This document shows positions 50,601-59,424 of a stretch of DNA of 64,000 nucleotides, in pieces. The notes under the pieces were generated by a model. That model was given only the letters and a program-made list of their open reading frames with translations, was not told the DNA's origin and searched no databases. The stretch's first letter is position 1, and each line of letters opens with the position of its first letter. The DNA lies in NCBI GenBank assembly GCA_014379355.1, contig JACMLX010000007.1:1-64000 (forward strand). Direction: 5' to 3'. The DNA comes from Gemmatimonadaceae bacterium (GTDB lineage Bacteria > Gemmatimonadota > Gemmatimonadetes > Gemmatimonadales > Gemmatimonadaceae). Position numbers and translations under genes: made by a program.

Positions 50601-52230
50601 GCTGACTGCCCTGACCACTGAACAGGAACGCGACCGGTCGTGACGCGCCATCGTGCACGCCATTCACCACCGGCGCACGGTCGGACACACTGAGCAGCGC
50701 GCGTGCTTCCATGGCATCGCGCGCCACCACACTGCGGCGATGCGCAAAGGTGCGACGACCGACCTGCAGGGTGTACGCGACATCGGCCAGCGGCGCCGCA
50801 TCCGCGCGACCGAGGTACTCGATCAGCCGTGTCGTCGCGGCGTCGAGCGCGGCCTCGGTCCTGGCCGACAGCACGACGAGATGCGGCGCACGAACCTTCG
50901 TGCGTGGTGCGATGGGTGGCGCCTCTTCCAGCACGACATGGGCATTCGTGCCACCGATGCCGAACGAACTCACGCCGGCGCGACGCGGCGTCCGGCCCGG
51001 ATCCCATGTTTCGAGTGACGTCGCGACGCGGAACGGCGACGTGTCGAGCTGCAACTGCGGATTGGGCGCGCTGAAATTCAATTGCGGTGGCAACTCGCGA
51101 TGCCGCAGCGCGAGCACGGTCTTGATCAGACCCGCCACACCGGCCGCCGCGTCCAGATGTCCGAGATTTGCCTTCAGCGATCCGATCGTGCAGAAGCCAC
51201 GCGACTCGGTGCCTTCACGGAAGACACGCGTGAGCGCGGCGACTTCAATCGGATCACCGAGTGGTGTGGCGGTGCCGTGCGCCTCGACGTACGAAATGGT
51301 GTCGGGCGTCACGCCCGTGAGCGCCTGCGCCGTCGCGATGACTTCCATCTGGCCGTCGACGCTCGGCGCCGTGTAGCCCGCCTTGCCGGCGCCATCGTTG
51401 TTGATGGCGGCGCCGAGAATGACGGCCTGGATCGTATCGCGGTCGGCGATCGCGTCCTCGAGTCGCTTGAGGACGACGATACCGGCGCCAGCGCCGGCGC
51501 GAGTGCCGCGGGCGTCGACATCGAACGGCCGACAATGTCCGTCCGGCGAGAAGATCATGCCTTCCTGGTACTGGTAGCCGGTGCGTTGCGGGAAGCTGAT
51601 CGAGACGCCGCCCGCCATCGCCATGTCGCATTCATTGCGCAGCAGGGCCTGACACGCGACCTGCACCGCGACCAGCGACGTACTGCACGCGGTCTGGATG
51701 CTCATGCTCGGACCGTGCAGGTCCAGCTTGTACGACGCGCGCGTGGTGAGAAAATCCTTGTCGTTGCCGAGCATCAGCTGGTAGCCGCCGACCGACTCGA
51801 GCAGGTCGCGATTCGGCAGCAGCTGGGTGACCACGTAGCTGTTGAGACTCGAGCCGGCGTAGATCGCGATCGTGCGGCCGTCCGGCTCGCCGGCGTAGCC
51901 CGCGTCCTCGAGCGCTTCCCACGCACACTCGAGGAACACACGCTGCTGCGGATCGATGATCTGCGCCTCGCGGGGCGCATAGCCGAAGAACGTGGCGTCG
52001 AAGCAGTCGGCGTCCTCGAGCACCGTGCCGCGCGACACCCAGCCGGGGAGCGCACGAATGGACGCGTTGATGCCGGCCGCGTCGAGCTCCGCGGCGGTGA
52101 ACGTGTCGAGCGACTCGACGCCGTTGCGGAGATTCTCCCAGAACTGCCGGAGCGTCGGCGCGCCGGGAAAGCGTCCGCTCATGCCCACGATTGCAATCGC
52201 GCGACGCGCGCCCGTGTGCTCACTGCTCAC
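47656..52230 (-). CDS. PKS-A: KS-AT-KR-carrier protein (PCP-like GGHSL carrier)
   Basis: KS QTACSTSLVAVQ; AT GHSIGEY with HAFH; KR TGGLGGIG and CSSINAVFGYAGSTAYTAAN; carrier ELGGHSLLATRVL; C-terminal acidic tail DREEFEL. Confidence 0.92.
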   Translation of the reverse strand: MSSEHTGARRAIAIVGMSGRFPGAPTLRQFWENLRNGVESLDTFTAAELDAAGINASIRALPGWVSRGTVLEDADCFDATFFGYAPREAQIIDPQQRVFLECAWEALEDAGYAGEPDGRTIAIYAGSSLNSYVVTQLLPNRDLLESVGGYQLMLGNDKDFLTTRASYKLDLHGPSMSIQTACSTSLVAVQVACQALLRNECDMAMAGGVSISFPQRTGYQYQEGMIFSPDGHCRPFDVDARGTRAGAGAGIVVLKRLEDAIADRDTIQAVILGAAINNDGAGKAGYTAPSVDGQMEVIATAQALTGVTPDTISYVEAHGTATPLGDPIEVAALTRVFREGTESRGFCTIGSLKANLGHLDAAAGVAGLIKTVLALRHRELPPQLNFSAPNPQLQLDTSPFRVATSLETWDPGRTPRRAGVSSFGIGGTNAHVVLEEAPPIAPRTKVRAPHLVVLSARTEAALDAATTRLIEYLGRADAAPLADVAYTLQVGRRTFAHRRSVVARDAMEARALLSVSDRAPVVNGVHDGASRPVAFLFSGQGSQHAGMCRELYDTESVFRGAVDRCAELMHPHFGRDIRELLRNGTDGELSETYVAQPVLVVTGYALAVLWMSWGVQPSAMIGHSIGEYVAAHLAGVFSLEDALMLVCARGHLMQGMAPGDMLAVRLAPAEIRARLHDGIELAAVNAPALCTVSGTREAIESLTIDLERAGIEHRPLHTSHAFHSAMMEPALAPFREIVARVTLTAPRRPYVSNVTGTWIRNEQATSPDYWVAHLRSAVLFADGITTLAADPTMQLLEVGAGNALTSLARLTLGRDGATRVTASLPHPREPRGQLETMLSAAGRLWASGVAIDWSDVHADEVLYRVSLPTYPFERQRHWVDAPAVTAAANDAVRSLMPARHETVKDWFHQPTWTSAPLARTRLATLTGAWLVFGRGDALDAAVRAGLLDQGAIAISVTPGAHFAQTGDRSYTVRPIEAADHEELLRALKRSGHTPRGVLHLWNVGATDVAPEHDAVLHSLMALGRAILLDSSSEPVRLVVATSGAASAVGEPITHPHRALANGPVLVFPAEHESMQSSTIDLDGRLDGEWVQTASAAIIDDARADDADQFVAMRSGRRLALRYESTSLPAVAVADLPLHDGGVYLVTGGLGGIGATFAEWLALRARARLVLTSRSALPPRDEWDAWVASHEATDVTRARIDAVRRIEAAGADVMVAVVDVTDGAGMRGAVVEAQERWGPIHGVVHAAGVPDVALMATYSWDEAAACIAAKVRGTQILTEILGDTPLDFVLLCSSINAVFGYAGSTAYTAANAYLDAFVASAQKPTGWRTVSIAWDVWRDVGMAMREVDPSAARKLQVETGITPSDGIDAFLRVFASGHSRFVVSPYDIQGATQLRHRLRSSLTGSSEVQPLVPRQKVPTPRASSSLLTGPVGDIETQLAAVWEDLLGVTPVGVHDNFFELGGHSLLATRVLARIDSFFGVRLALRTMFEAPTIRQLGVVIATEQATASASAVMAAPDGDREEFEL

Positions 52231-52257
52231 GTCGTGTCTCCGTCAGCGCGCCGCACG

Positions 52258-55200
52258 TCAGGCATGCACCTGTCGCGCCGCGCGCGCGCGGGCTCGCTGC
52301 ATCGTGACGTCGCGGTCGGTCGGGTCGGACGACAGAAGAGCGGCTTGCGCGGCAATGGTCGTGTGCTGGAAGAGGTCCACCAGGGTCAGGTCGCGCTGAA
52401 ACTCACGGCGCAGGGCCGCGTGCACTTTCACGACCAGCAGCGAGTGACCGCCACGGTCGAAGAAATTGTCCTCCACCCCGAGATGCTCGATGCGCAGCAC
52501 GTCACGCCAGATCGCGGCGACGCGTCGCTGCGGGTCCGTCATCACCACCGTGGCGGACTCGCCGGGTGCGCGCGGTGGTGCGGCCGGCGCAGGCAGCGCC
52601 TTCCGGTCGATCTTGCCATTCGGCGTCAGCGGCAGGTCCGACAACGACACGATCGTCGCTGGCACCATGTATTCGGGCAGGCGCGAGCGCAACAGTGCGC
52701 GCAGCCCGTCCGCATCCACCTGTGCACCGTCGGGCTCCGGGACAACATACGCCACCAGACGCTGATCGCCCGGGACGTCCTCGCGCACGATCACGACCGC
52801 GCGCCGTACCGTGAGGTCCTCGACCAGCACCGACTCGATCTCACCGAGCTCGATCCGATACCCGCGCACCTTCACCTGATGGTCGCGACGGCCGACGAAC
52901 TCGAGCGACAGGTCGCTGCGAACGCGCACCACATCGCCCGTGCGGTACAGGCGCTCCGGTGTGCGGTCCGCGAGTGACACAGTCACGAACTTGTCGGCCG
53001 TCAGTTCAGGCCGCTCGCGATAGCCCCGCGCAACACCCTCTCCGCCGATGCACAGCTCGCCAGCCACGCCGATCGGCGTCGGACGATTCGAGGCGTCCAG
53101 CACATAGACGGTCGTGTTGCCGATCGGGTGCCCGATCGGAACATCCTGCGAGACGTTCGTGACGCGATGCGTCGTGGACCAGATCGTCGTCTCAGTCGGA
53201 CCGTACATGTTCCAGACGTCGCTCGTGCAACGCAGCAGGTCGCGCGCGAGATCACGCGGCATCGCTTCTCCGCCACACAACACACGCAGGTTCGCGCCTC
53301 CAGTCCAGCCCGCATCGAGCATCAGACGCCAGGTGGCGGGCGTCGCCTGCATCACCGTCGCGTGACACGCATTGAGCAGCCGGGTCAGTTGCTCACCGTC
53401 AAGCACGTCACCACGCGACGCCATGACAATGCGTGCCCCGCAGATGAGCGGGAGGAACAGCTCGAGCCCTGCAATGTCAAAGGAGGGCGTCGTCACTGCG
53501 AGCAGCACATCGTCGCGGCTGAAGCCGGGCTCGTGTTGCATGCAGCGCAGGAAATTCACGACGTTGCGATGCTCGACCTCGACACCCTTCGGGCGCCCGG
53601 TGGAGCCTGAGGTATAGATGACATACGCCAGATCCGACGGCTGGACTTTCGTGGTCGGAGCATGCGATGACTGCGCCATTATCGCGCCATTATCGTCATC
53701 CACCAACAACAGTGGCGCAGTCGCAGAGGACACGAGCTCGGCGAAGCGCGACTCCGTGATCACACACGCCACCGTGGCATCGGTGAGCGTATAGACCAGC
53801 CGATCCGCCGGGTGCGACGGATCCATCGGCACGTACGCGGCGCCGGCCTTGAGCACCGCCAGCAACGCCACCGGCAGATCGGCGATGCGATCCAGGCAGA
53901 TGCCCACAAGGGACCCATCGGACACGCCGCGCTCGCGCAGCAGCTGCGCCATCTGATTCGCACGACGGTCGAGCTGATGGTAGGTCAGCGTGGCATCCGG
54001 CGCCTGCACGGCGATCGCGTCGGGTGTCTCCGCGGCCGAGACGGAGACGAGCTCATGGATGCACACCGTCCGGTCATGCGCGAATACCGTTGCGTTCACC
54101 TCATCCAGCAGCAGGCGCTGGTCACTCTCCGTGAGCAGCGGTATATCGCTCAGCCGCAGCTCCGGACGCGCCACGACCTGGTGCAGCAATTCGGCGTACT
54201 GCCCGTGCATGCGGGCGATCGTCGACTCGTCGAACAGGTCGGTCGCGTATTCGTACACGACGCGCAGGCCCTCTTCGTGTTCGTCGATCTCCAGCGTGAG
54301 GTCGAACCGCGCCGCGCCGCCGCCATCGTCGTACATCTCCAGCAGGTCCACCTGCAGCCCGACCGGCTGGGCCGGATCGATCGGGAACGAGTGCAACGTG
54401 AACATCGCCTGGAACACCGGGCTGTGACTGGTGCTGCGTTCGGGTCGCATCGCTTCGACGACGCGATCGAACGGCACCTCGCGATTGTCGAACGCGCCCA
54501 GCACCGTGGTCGCGGTCTGCGCCAGCAGGTCGCGGAACATCGGATTGCCCGCCAGTCGCCCGCGCATCACGACGTTGTTCACGAAACAGCCCACCACGGG
54601 CTCCAGTGCGGGATCATCACGATTCGCGAGGGGCGAGCCGACCATGATGTCATCCTGCCCGGAATAGCGGTGCAACAGCACCTGCCATGCGGCGAGCAAC
54701 GTCATGTACAGCGTCGCATCGTGTGCGCGACTGAACGCCTTGCATGCGACGAGTTGCTCCGGCGTCAGCCGAAGCTTCAGGCGTGAGCCGCGATTGCTCT
54801 GCACGGCCGGTCGCGGACGATCGGCAGGCAGCTCGAGCAGCACCGGCGCGCCTGCCAGTTCGCGCTGCCAGAACGCGAGCTGCTTCACCAGCAGGCCGGC
54901 GTTCATCTGCTCGCGCTGCCACGCGGCGAAGTCGATGTACTGCAATTCGAGCGGCGGGAGCGGCGACGGGCGCCCGGCCACTGCAGCGCCGTAGTTCACA
55001 CCGATCTCTCGCGCCGCGACGCTGATGGACCAGCCATCCGATGCGATGTGGTGCATGCACAGCGCCAGCACGTGATCATCCGGCGCGAGACGCACCAGGA
55101 GGCAGGACATCAATGGCCCCGACGCGAGATCGAAGGGCGATGCGCCCAGCGTGTGCGCGAGGCGCTGGGCTTCGCGCACGCGCTCGCCGACCGGAAGATG

Positions 55201-57252
55201 GCTCACATCGGCCATCCGCACGATGCTGTCGAGCGACTCCATCAATTCCGCGCGCGGATTGCCATCGACGTCCCGGATGCGCGTGCGCAGTGCCTCATGC
55301 CGGCGCGGCACGGCATCGATCGCCCCAACCATCGCCTCGACGTTCAGGAGGCCGCGGATGCGCAGGGGAAAGGCGATGTTGTAGTGCGCATTCCCGGGCT
55401 GCATCTGATCCAGAAACCAGAGCCGCTGCTGCGCATACGAAATCGGCAGCGGCGCCGTGCGAGAGACACGGCGAAGGCCACTGCGCGACGCCGACGCGCG
55501 CTGCAGCACGGCAAGAATTTCGGCCTTCGACTCGGCCAGTCGCGCCTTGAGGCCGGGGTCGAGCGCGCCGGCAGGCGCGTTGACCTTGAGCTTCTCGCCG
55601 TCGAGCGTCAGGCGCACGTCGCGCAACGCCAGTTCGTCGAGCAGCTGCTGCACACGCGCCGATGGTTGCAGGGGCGCTCCCGGATCCTCCGACGCAGGCG
55701 CCCGCATGGCGTGCGGCGGAAGCTGATCGAGGTTCAGGTCGACGTTCATGACGGCACTTTCCAGCAGCGCGACATAATGGCCTGCCAGCTGCGCGATCGT
55801 GTCCGCCTCGTAGAGATCGGAGCTATAAAGCAGTGCACCGTCGAGACCGCCGTCATTTTCGATGAATTGCACGGAGAGATCGAACTGCCCTTCCTGTTGC
55901 CGCAACGGGTACGGCACACCGCGCAGTCCGGACACGTCCAGCACACCGGATCGCGCGGAGCCCGCCAGCGCCGCGTCGGCCCCGCCTCGGGTCCGGTCGA
56001 ACGCCAGCAGGCTGAAAAATGCATCGAAAAGTGGTGAACGGCTGGCGTCACGCGCGACCTGTGCGTGCTGCACCATCAGCAGCAGCGGATACGCCTGTGC
56101 GTCGAGGGCCCGCTGTGTCGTCGTCGTCACGCGGCGCAGCAACTCACGAAACGAGATGTCGGACTGCACGGTCGTGCGCATCGGCACCGGGTTCACGAAC
56201 AGTCCGACCGTCCGCATGAAATCCGCGTTCGGGCGACCGAGTGTCGGCGTGCCAACGATCACATCCTCGGTACCGCTGAGCCGGAACAGCAGCGCCTTGT
56301 AGGCCGCCAGCAGCACCACGAACAGCGTCGTTCCCTGCGCCAGTGCAACGGCGCGCAGCGTCGCCAGGGTGTCCGGCAAAATGCGCAGCGCGTGCGACGT
56401 ACCACGATACGATCGTTGCGCTGGCCGCGGCCGATCCGGCGGTACCTCGACCACCGCACGCGGCGTGGCGAGTGCCGTGAGCCACTGCGAGGCCAGCTTT
56501 CGTCCCTCCGCACCCTCCAGCATGTCCGCCTGCCACGTCACGAATTCGCGGTACGACCGATCCGGCCGCGGCAACGGTGTGACCACCTGTCCCGCCGCAT
56601 CGGCGTAGAGTGCAAAGAGTTCATCCATCGCGAGCATGATCGACCAGCCGTCACACGCGATGTGATGGGCGCACACCAGCAGCACCTGATCGGTGGCCGA
56701 GCGCGTGAAGAGCTCGCAGCGCACGACTGGACCGCGTTCGAGATCGAAGGGACGATCATACGCTGCATCGACGGCCGCGCGGAGCTGGATTTCCGACAGC
56801 GTGGACGCGTCGTGCCGGTACACCGACACCGGGATCGCGCCACGCGTCTCCATCAGCAGCTGCCCGTCATCGGACAGCTGGTACGTGCTGCGCAGCGTTG
56901 CGTGCCGGTCCGTCAGTGCCTGCAGCGCATGCTGCAACACATTCGCATCGAGCGACGCACTGAAACGCGCACCGAAGCCGACGTGGTAGGCGGCGCTGTG
57001 CGGCGCCTCCTGATGGATGAGCCAGAGTGCGCGCTGATTGTGAGAGGTCGGCGTGTGCTCCACGCGTGCTTCGGCGTCAGCGCGGAGGTGGCGCATGATC
57101 ACGTCACGCTGTGCGGCAATCGCGTCGCGATGCTCGGGCAGCAGTGCGCCGCGCGGCGCGCGGAAGCGCAGACGCAGACCCTCCACCCACCGCTCCACAC
57201 CGCGCTCCGCCAGCGCGGACAACAGGACGCTGAAACTCATCGTGGCCTGCAC
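52258..57252 (-). CDS. NRPS1: docking-C-docking-C-A-PCP
   Basis: C1 HHIACDGWS; internal docking-like VQQLLDELALRDVRLTLDGEKLKVNAPAGALDPGLKARLAESKAEILAVL; C2 HHIASDGWS; A domain VIYTSGSTGRPKG and NMYGPTETTIW; PCP DRGGHSLLVVK. Confidence 0.92.
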   Translation of the reverse strand: MQATMSFSVLLSALAERGVERWVEGLRLRFRAPRGALLPEHRDAIAAQRDVIMRHLRADAEARVEHTPTSHNQRALWLIHQEAPHSAAYHVGFGARFSASLDANVLQHALQALTDRHATLRSTYQLSDDGQLLMETRGAIPVSVYRHDASTLSEIQLRAAVDAAYDRPFDLERGPVVRCELFTRSATDQVLLVCAHHIACDGWSIMLAMDELFALYADAAGQVVTPLPRPDRSYREFVTWQADMLEGAEGRKLASQWLTALATPRAVVEVPPDRPRPAQRSYRGTSHALRILPDTLATLRAVALAQGTTLFVVLLAAYKALLFRLSGTEDVIVGTPTLGRPNADFMRTVGLFVNPVPMRTTVQSDISFRELLRRVTTTTQRALDAQAYPLLLMVQHAQVARDASRSPLFDAFFSLLAFDRTRGGADAALAGSARSGVLDVSGLRGVPYPLRQQEGQFDLSVQFIENDGGLDGALLYSSDLYEADTIAQLAGHYVALLESAVMNVDLNLDQLPPHAMRAPASEDPGAPLQPSARVQQLLDELALRDVRLTLDGEKLKVNAPAGALDPGLKARLAESKAEILAVLQRASASRSGLRRVSRTAPLPISYAQQRLWFLDQMQPGNAHYNIAFPLRIRGLLNVEAMVGAIDAVPRRHEALRTRIRDVDGNPRAELMESLDSIVRMADVSHLPVGERVREAQRLAHTLGASPFDLASGPLMSCLLVRLAPDDHVLALCMHHIASDGWSISVAAREIGVNYGAAVAGRPSPLPPLELQYIDFAAWQREQMNAGLLVKQLAFWQRELAGAPVLLELPADRPRPAVQSNRGSRLKLRLTPEQLVACKAFSRAHDATLYMTLLAAWQVLLHRYSGQDDIMVGSPLANRDDPALEPVVGCFVNNVVMRGRLAGNPMFRDLLAQTATTVLGAFDNREVPFDRVVEAMRPERSTSHSPVFQAMFTLHSFPIDPAQPVGLQVDLLEMYDDGGGAARFDLTLEIDEHEEGLRVVYEYATDLFDESTIARMHGQYAELLHQVVARPELRLSDIPLLTESDQRLLLDEVNATVFAHDRTVCIHELVSVSAAETPDAIAVQAPDATLTYHQLDRRANQMAQLLRERGVSDGSLVGICLDRIADLPVALLAVLKAGAAYVPMDPSHPADRLVYTLTDATVACVITESRFAELVSSATAPLLLVDDDNGAIMAQSSHAPTTKVQPSDLAYVIYTSGSTGRPKGVEVEHRNVVNFLRCMQHEPGFSRDDVLLAVTTPSFDIAGLELFLPLICGARIVMASRGDVLDGEQLTRLLNACHATVMQATPATWRLMLDAGWTGGANLRVLCGGEAMPRDLARDLLRCTSDVWNMYGPTETTIWSTTHRVTNVSQDVPIGHPIGNTTVYVLDASNRPTPIGVAGELCIGGEGVARGYRERPELTADKFVTVSLADRTPERLYRTGDVVRVRSDLSLEFVGRRDHQVKVRGYRIELGEIESVLVEDLTVRRAVVIVREDVPGDQRLVAYVVPEPDGAQVDADGLRALLRSRLPEYMVPATIVSLSDLPLTPNGKIDRKALPAPAAPPRAPGESATVVMTDPQRRVAAIWRDVLRIEHLGVEDNFFDRGGHSLLVVKVHAALRREFQRDLTLVDLFQHTTIAAQAALLSSDPTDRDVTMQRARARAARQVHA
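55501..55653 (-). other. Internal TubC_N-like (beta-hairpin) docking domain within NRPS1
   Basis: Residues about 534-584 align by eye with the N-terminal docking domain of NRPS2 (LLRTLDVHLRVEGGLLRVNAPKGRLTPELEAAL...). Confidence 0.75.
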
Positions 57253-57328
57253 ACGTGCGGCATGCGCGCGGCGATACCGCGCACCGCGACGACCGCGAGG
57301 GCGATCGGAACATCCCGCCGCCTCGACC

Positions 57329-58546
57329 TCACGGCGCGACGGACTCCGCAGGCTGCATCGCCTGACGCAACGACATCGTGGCGTTGAGATTCGTCGGGCC
57401 GAGAAAGGTGCGACCCTCGCTCACGCGCATGTTGAGACTCGGCCCCGCCAGCAGCTGCTTCTCGTCGGCGCGATTCCAGGCGCCGATATCCGCCAGATAG
57501 ATGCCGGGCTGCACATTCATCTGCATCTCGACGTCGATCGAGAAATCACCCGGCGTGAACTCGAAATCGAAGACCGAGGTGCCGGTGCAATACACGACAT
57601 CGCCCGATTGCGCGCTGCGGACGATGATCCCGACCGGCTCGACGTGACGCGAAATGCCGCGCAGGATCGAACCGGTGATCCGGAAGTACACCGTGTCGCC
57701 GGAACGGACCTCGTGGCCATCGAGCAACTCCACCGAGTGGATCGTGACGGGCGAATCGTCCGACTGCACGTGTCCGCCGCCGCTGCCGCCACGCACGTAG
57801 GCGCCGATCACGTCCGTCGGCGTTCCACGGCAGGTCATCGCGCCCTGCGAGAGCAGGATCGCCTCGGTGCACAACTCCGCGATGCGATCGAGTTGATGCG
57901 ACACCACCACCACCGGCATGCCGCTGCGCGACAGATCACGGATGCGGCCGAACGCCTTGCGCTGGAAGGTGTAATCGCCGACCGCGAGGACTTCGTCGAT
58001 GATCAGCACATCGGGATCGAGATGCGCGGCGATCGAGAATCCGAGGCGCGCGTTCATGCCCGAGGAATAGCGCTTCACCGGGGTGTCGATGAACTGTTCG
58101 ATCTCGGAGAACGCGATGATCTGGTCGAGCTTCGCGCGCGTGGCAGCCTGCCCCATGCCCATGATGGCGCCTTGCAGGAAGATGTTCTCCCGACCCGTGA
58201 GGTCGGGATGAAATCCGGCTGCCACTTCGATCAGCGCCCCGATGCGGCCGCGCACGACATACGAGCCACGCGAGGGCCGCAGGATGCGCGTCAGGATCTT
58301 GAGGATCGTCGACTTGCCGGCGCCGTTGTTGCCGATCACTCCGAGGGTCTGGCCCGGCTCGATCCGGAACGACACGTCACGCACTGCCCAGAATTCATCA
58401 CGCTCGAGCTCCTCCGCGGAACGCACCCGGCCCGTGACGCGACGAGCCAGCGCGGGAATCAGGTCCCGCAGTGAATCGTGAACCTCGCCGCGCCGGAACT
58501 TCTTCCAGACGCCGTTGAATTCGATGCCCGGTGTCACGGGCGCCAT
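57329..58546 (-). CDS. ABC transporter ATPase with Wzt-like C-terminal domain
   Basis: Walker A GNNGAGKST, signature YSSGMNARLGFSI, Walker B VLIIDEVLAVGD; C-terminal beta-rich extension as in O-antigen/teichoic acid exporters. Start at ATG 58546. Confidence 0.88.
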   Translation of the reverse strand: MAPVTPGIEFNGVWKKFRRGEVHDSLRDLIPALARRVTGRVRSAEELERDEFWAVRDVSFRIEPGQTLGVIGNNGAGKSTILKILTRILRPSRGSYVVRGRIGALIEVAAGFHPDLTGRENIFLQGAIMGMGQAATRAKLDQIIAFSEIEQFIDTPVKRYSSGMNARLGFSIAAHLDPDVLIIDEVLAVGDYTFQRKAFGRIRDLSRSGMPVVVVSHQLDRIAELCTEAILLSQGAMTCRGTPTDVIGAYVRGGSGGGHVQSDDSPVTIHSVELLDGHEVRSGDTVYFRITGSILRGISRHVEPVGIIVRSAQSGDVVYCTGTSVFDFEFTPGDFSIDVEMQMNVQPGIYLADIGAWNRADEKQLLAGPSLNMRVSEGRTFLGPTNLNATMSLRQAMQPAESVAP

Positions 58547-59424
58547 CAGACGTACTCCGCGAAGCGGAACTGCGCACGATGAAAGATCAGTGCGCTGGCG
58601 ATCAGCCCGCCGAACGCCCACATCATGCTGTACAGCAGGTAGGTCGGACTCCAGATCACCGCGCCATCGGCGCGCACGATGCTGTGCAGCAGATTGTGTC
58701 CATCGACTGCCGACAACCGGAGCGCCTCGAGGATCGGCGCCATCGGATTGAGCATCTGCGGCAGGATCCAGCGCGGCCCGAGCACACTGGGCTCGTAATA
58801 GACCGGGCTGAAGAAGATTCCGAACGTGATCAGCAGTTGCGTGATGTGCTTCACATCACGGAAGAACAGATTCGCGCAGCTGATCAGCAGTCCGGCCGCG
58901 AGCGTGAACGTGAAGAGTGTCACGCACACGATCGGCACCCAGAGCACGGCCCACGTGGGCTGCCATCCGAGAAACGGCAGCAGCAGGAGCATGGCGGCGG
59001 TGCCGATCAGTGAATCGAAGGTCGAGGCGAGAATCACCGACAGCGGGAGCGTCTCGCGTGCGAAGTACACCTTCGTGATGAGTGCGGCATTGCCCGTCAG
59101 CGCCGTCGTGGCGAACCCGATGGCCGCCGCGAAGAACCCCCACGCTAGGCCCTTCACGACGATTGCGACCGCGGCGGTCATCTCGAAGGACTTGCCGGCC
59201 ATGTGCAGCAGGGCCACGCGCACGATCACTCCCGCGGCCACGATCAGCAGCGGCGAGAGAATCGCCCAGGCGAAGCCCATCAGGGCCTGCTTGTAGCGTA
59301 CGCGAATGTCACGCAGCGTGAGCTGATAGATCAGCCCGCGCGCCTGACGGATATCGCTCGCGATCTCGCGAAGTTCGTGCAGCACGCCAATGGCCGGCGC
59401 GTCCACCAATGTCGGCGTCGTCAT
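58546..59424 (-). CDS. ABC-2 type permease (Wzm/TagG-like exporter)
   Basis: IRVRYKQALMGFAWAILSPLL, FFRDVKHITQLLITFGIFFSPVYYEP motifs; TGATG stop/start overlap with the ATPase. Confidence 0.88.
   Translation of the reverse strand: MTTPTLVDAPAIGVLHELREIASDIRQARGLIYQLTLRDIRVRYKQALMGFAWAILSPLLIVAAGVIVRVALLHMAGKSFEMTAAVAIVVKGLAWGFFAAAIGFATTALTGNAALITKVYFARETLPLSVILASTFDSLIGTAAMLLLLPFLGWQPTWAVLWVPIVCVTLFTFTLAAGLLISCANLFFRDVKHITQLLITFGIFFSPVYYEPSVLGPRWILPQMLNPMAPILEALRLSAVDGHNLLHSIVRADGAVIWSPTYLLYSMMWAFGGLIASALIFHRAQFRFAEYV

Noticed and set aside
5487-52230. Possible trans-AT PKS
   Set aside because: Every KS is followed by its own AT with a GHSxGE motif; no stand-alone AT seen.
55740-57040. NRPS1 C1 as an epimerisation domain
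   Set aside because: It precedes any carrier protein and carries C-domain-like motifs; E domains follow a PCP.
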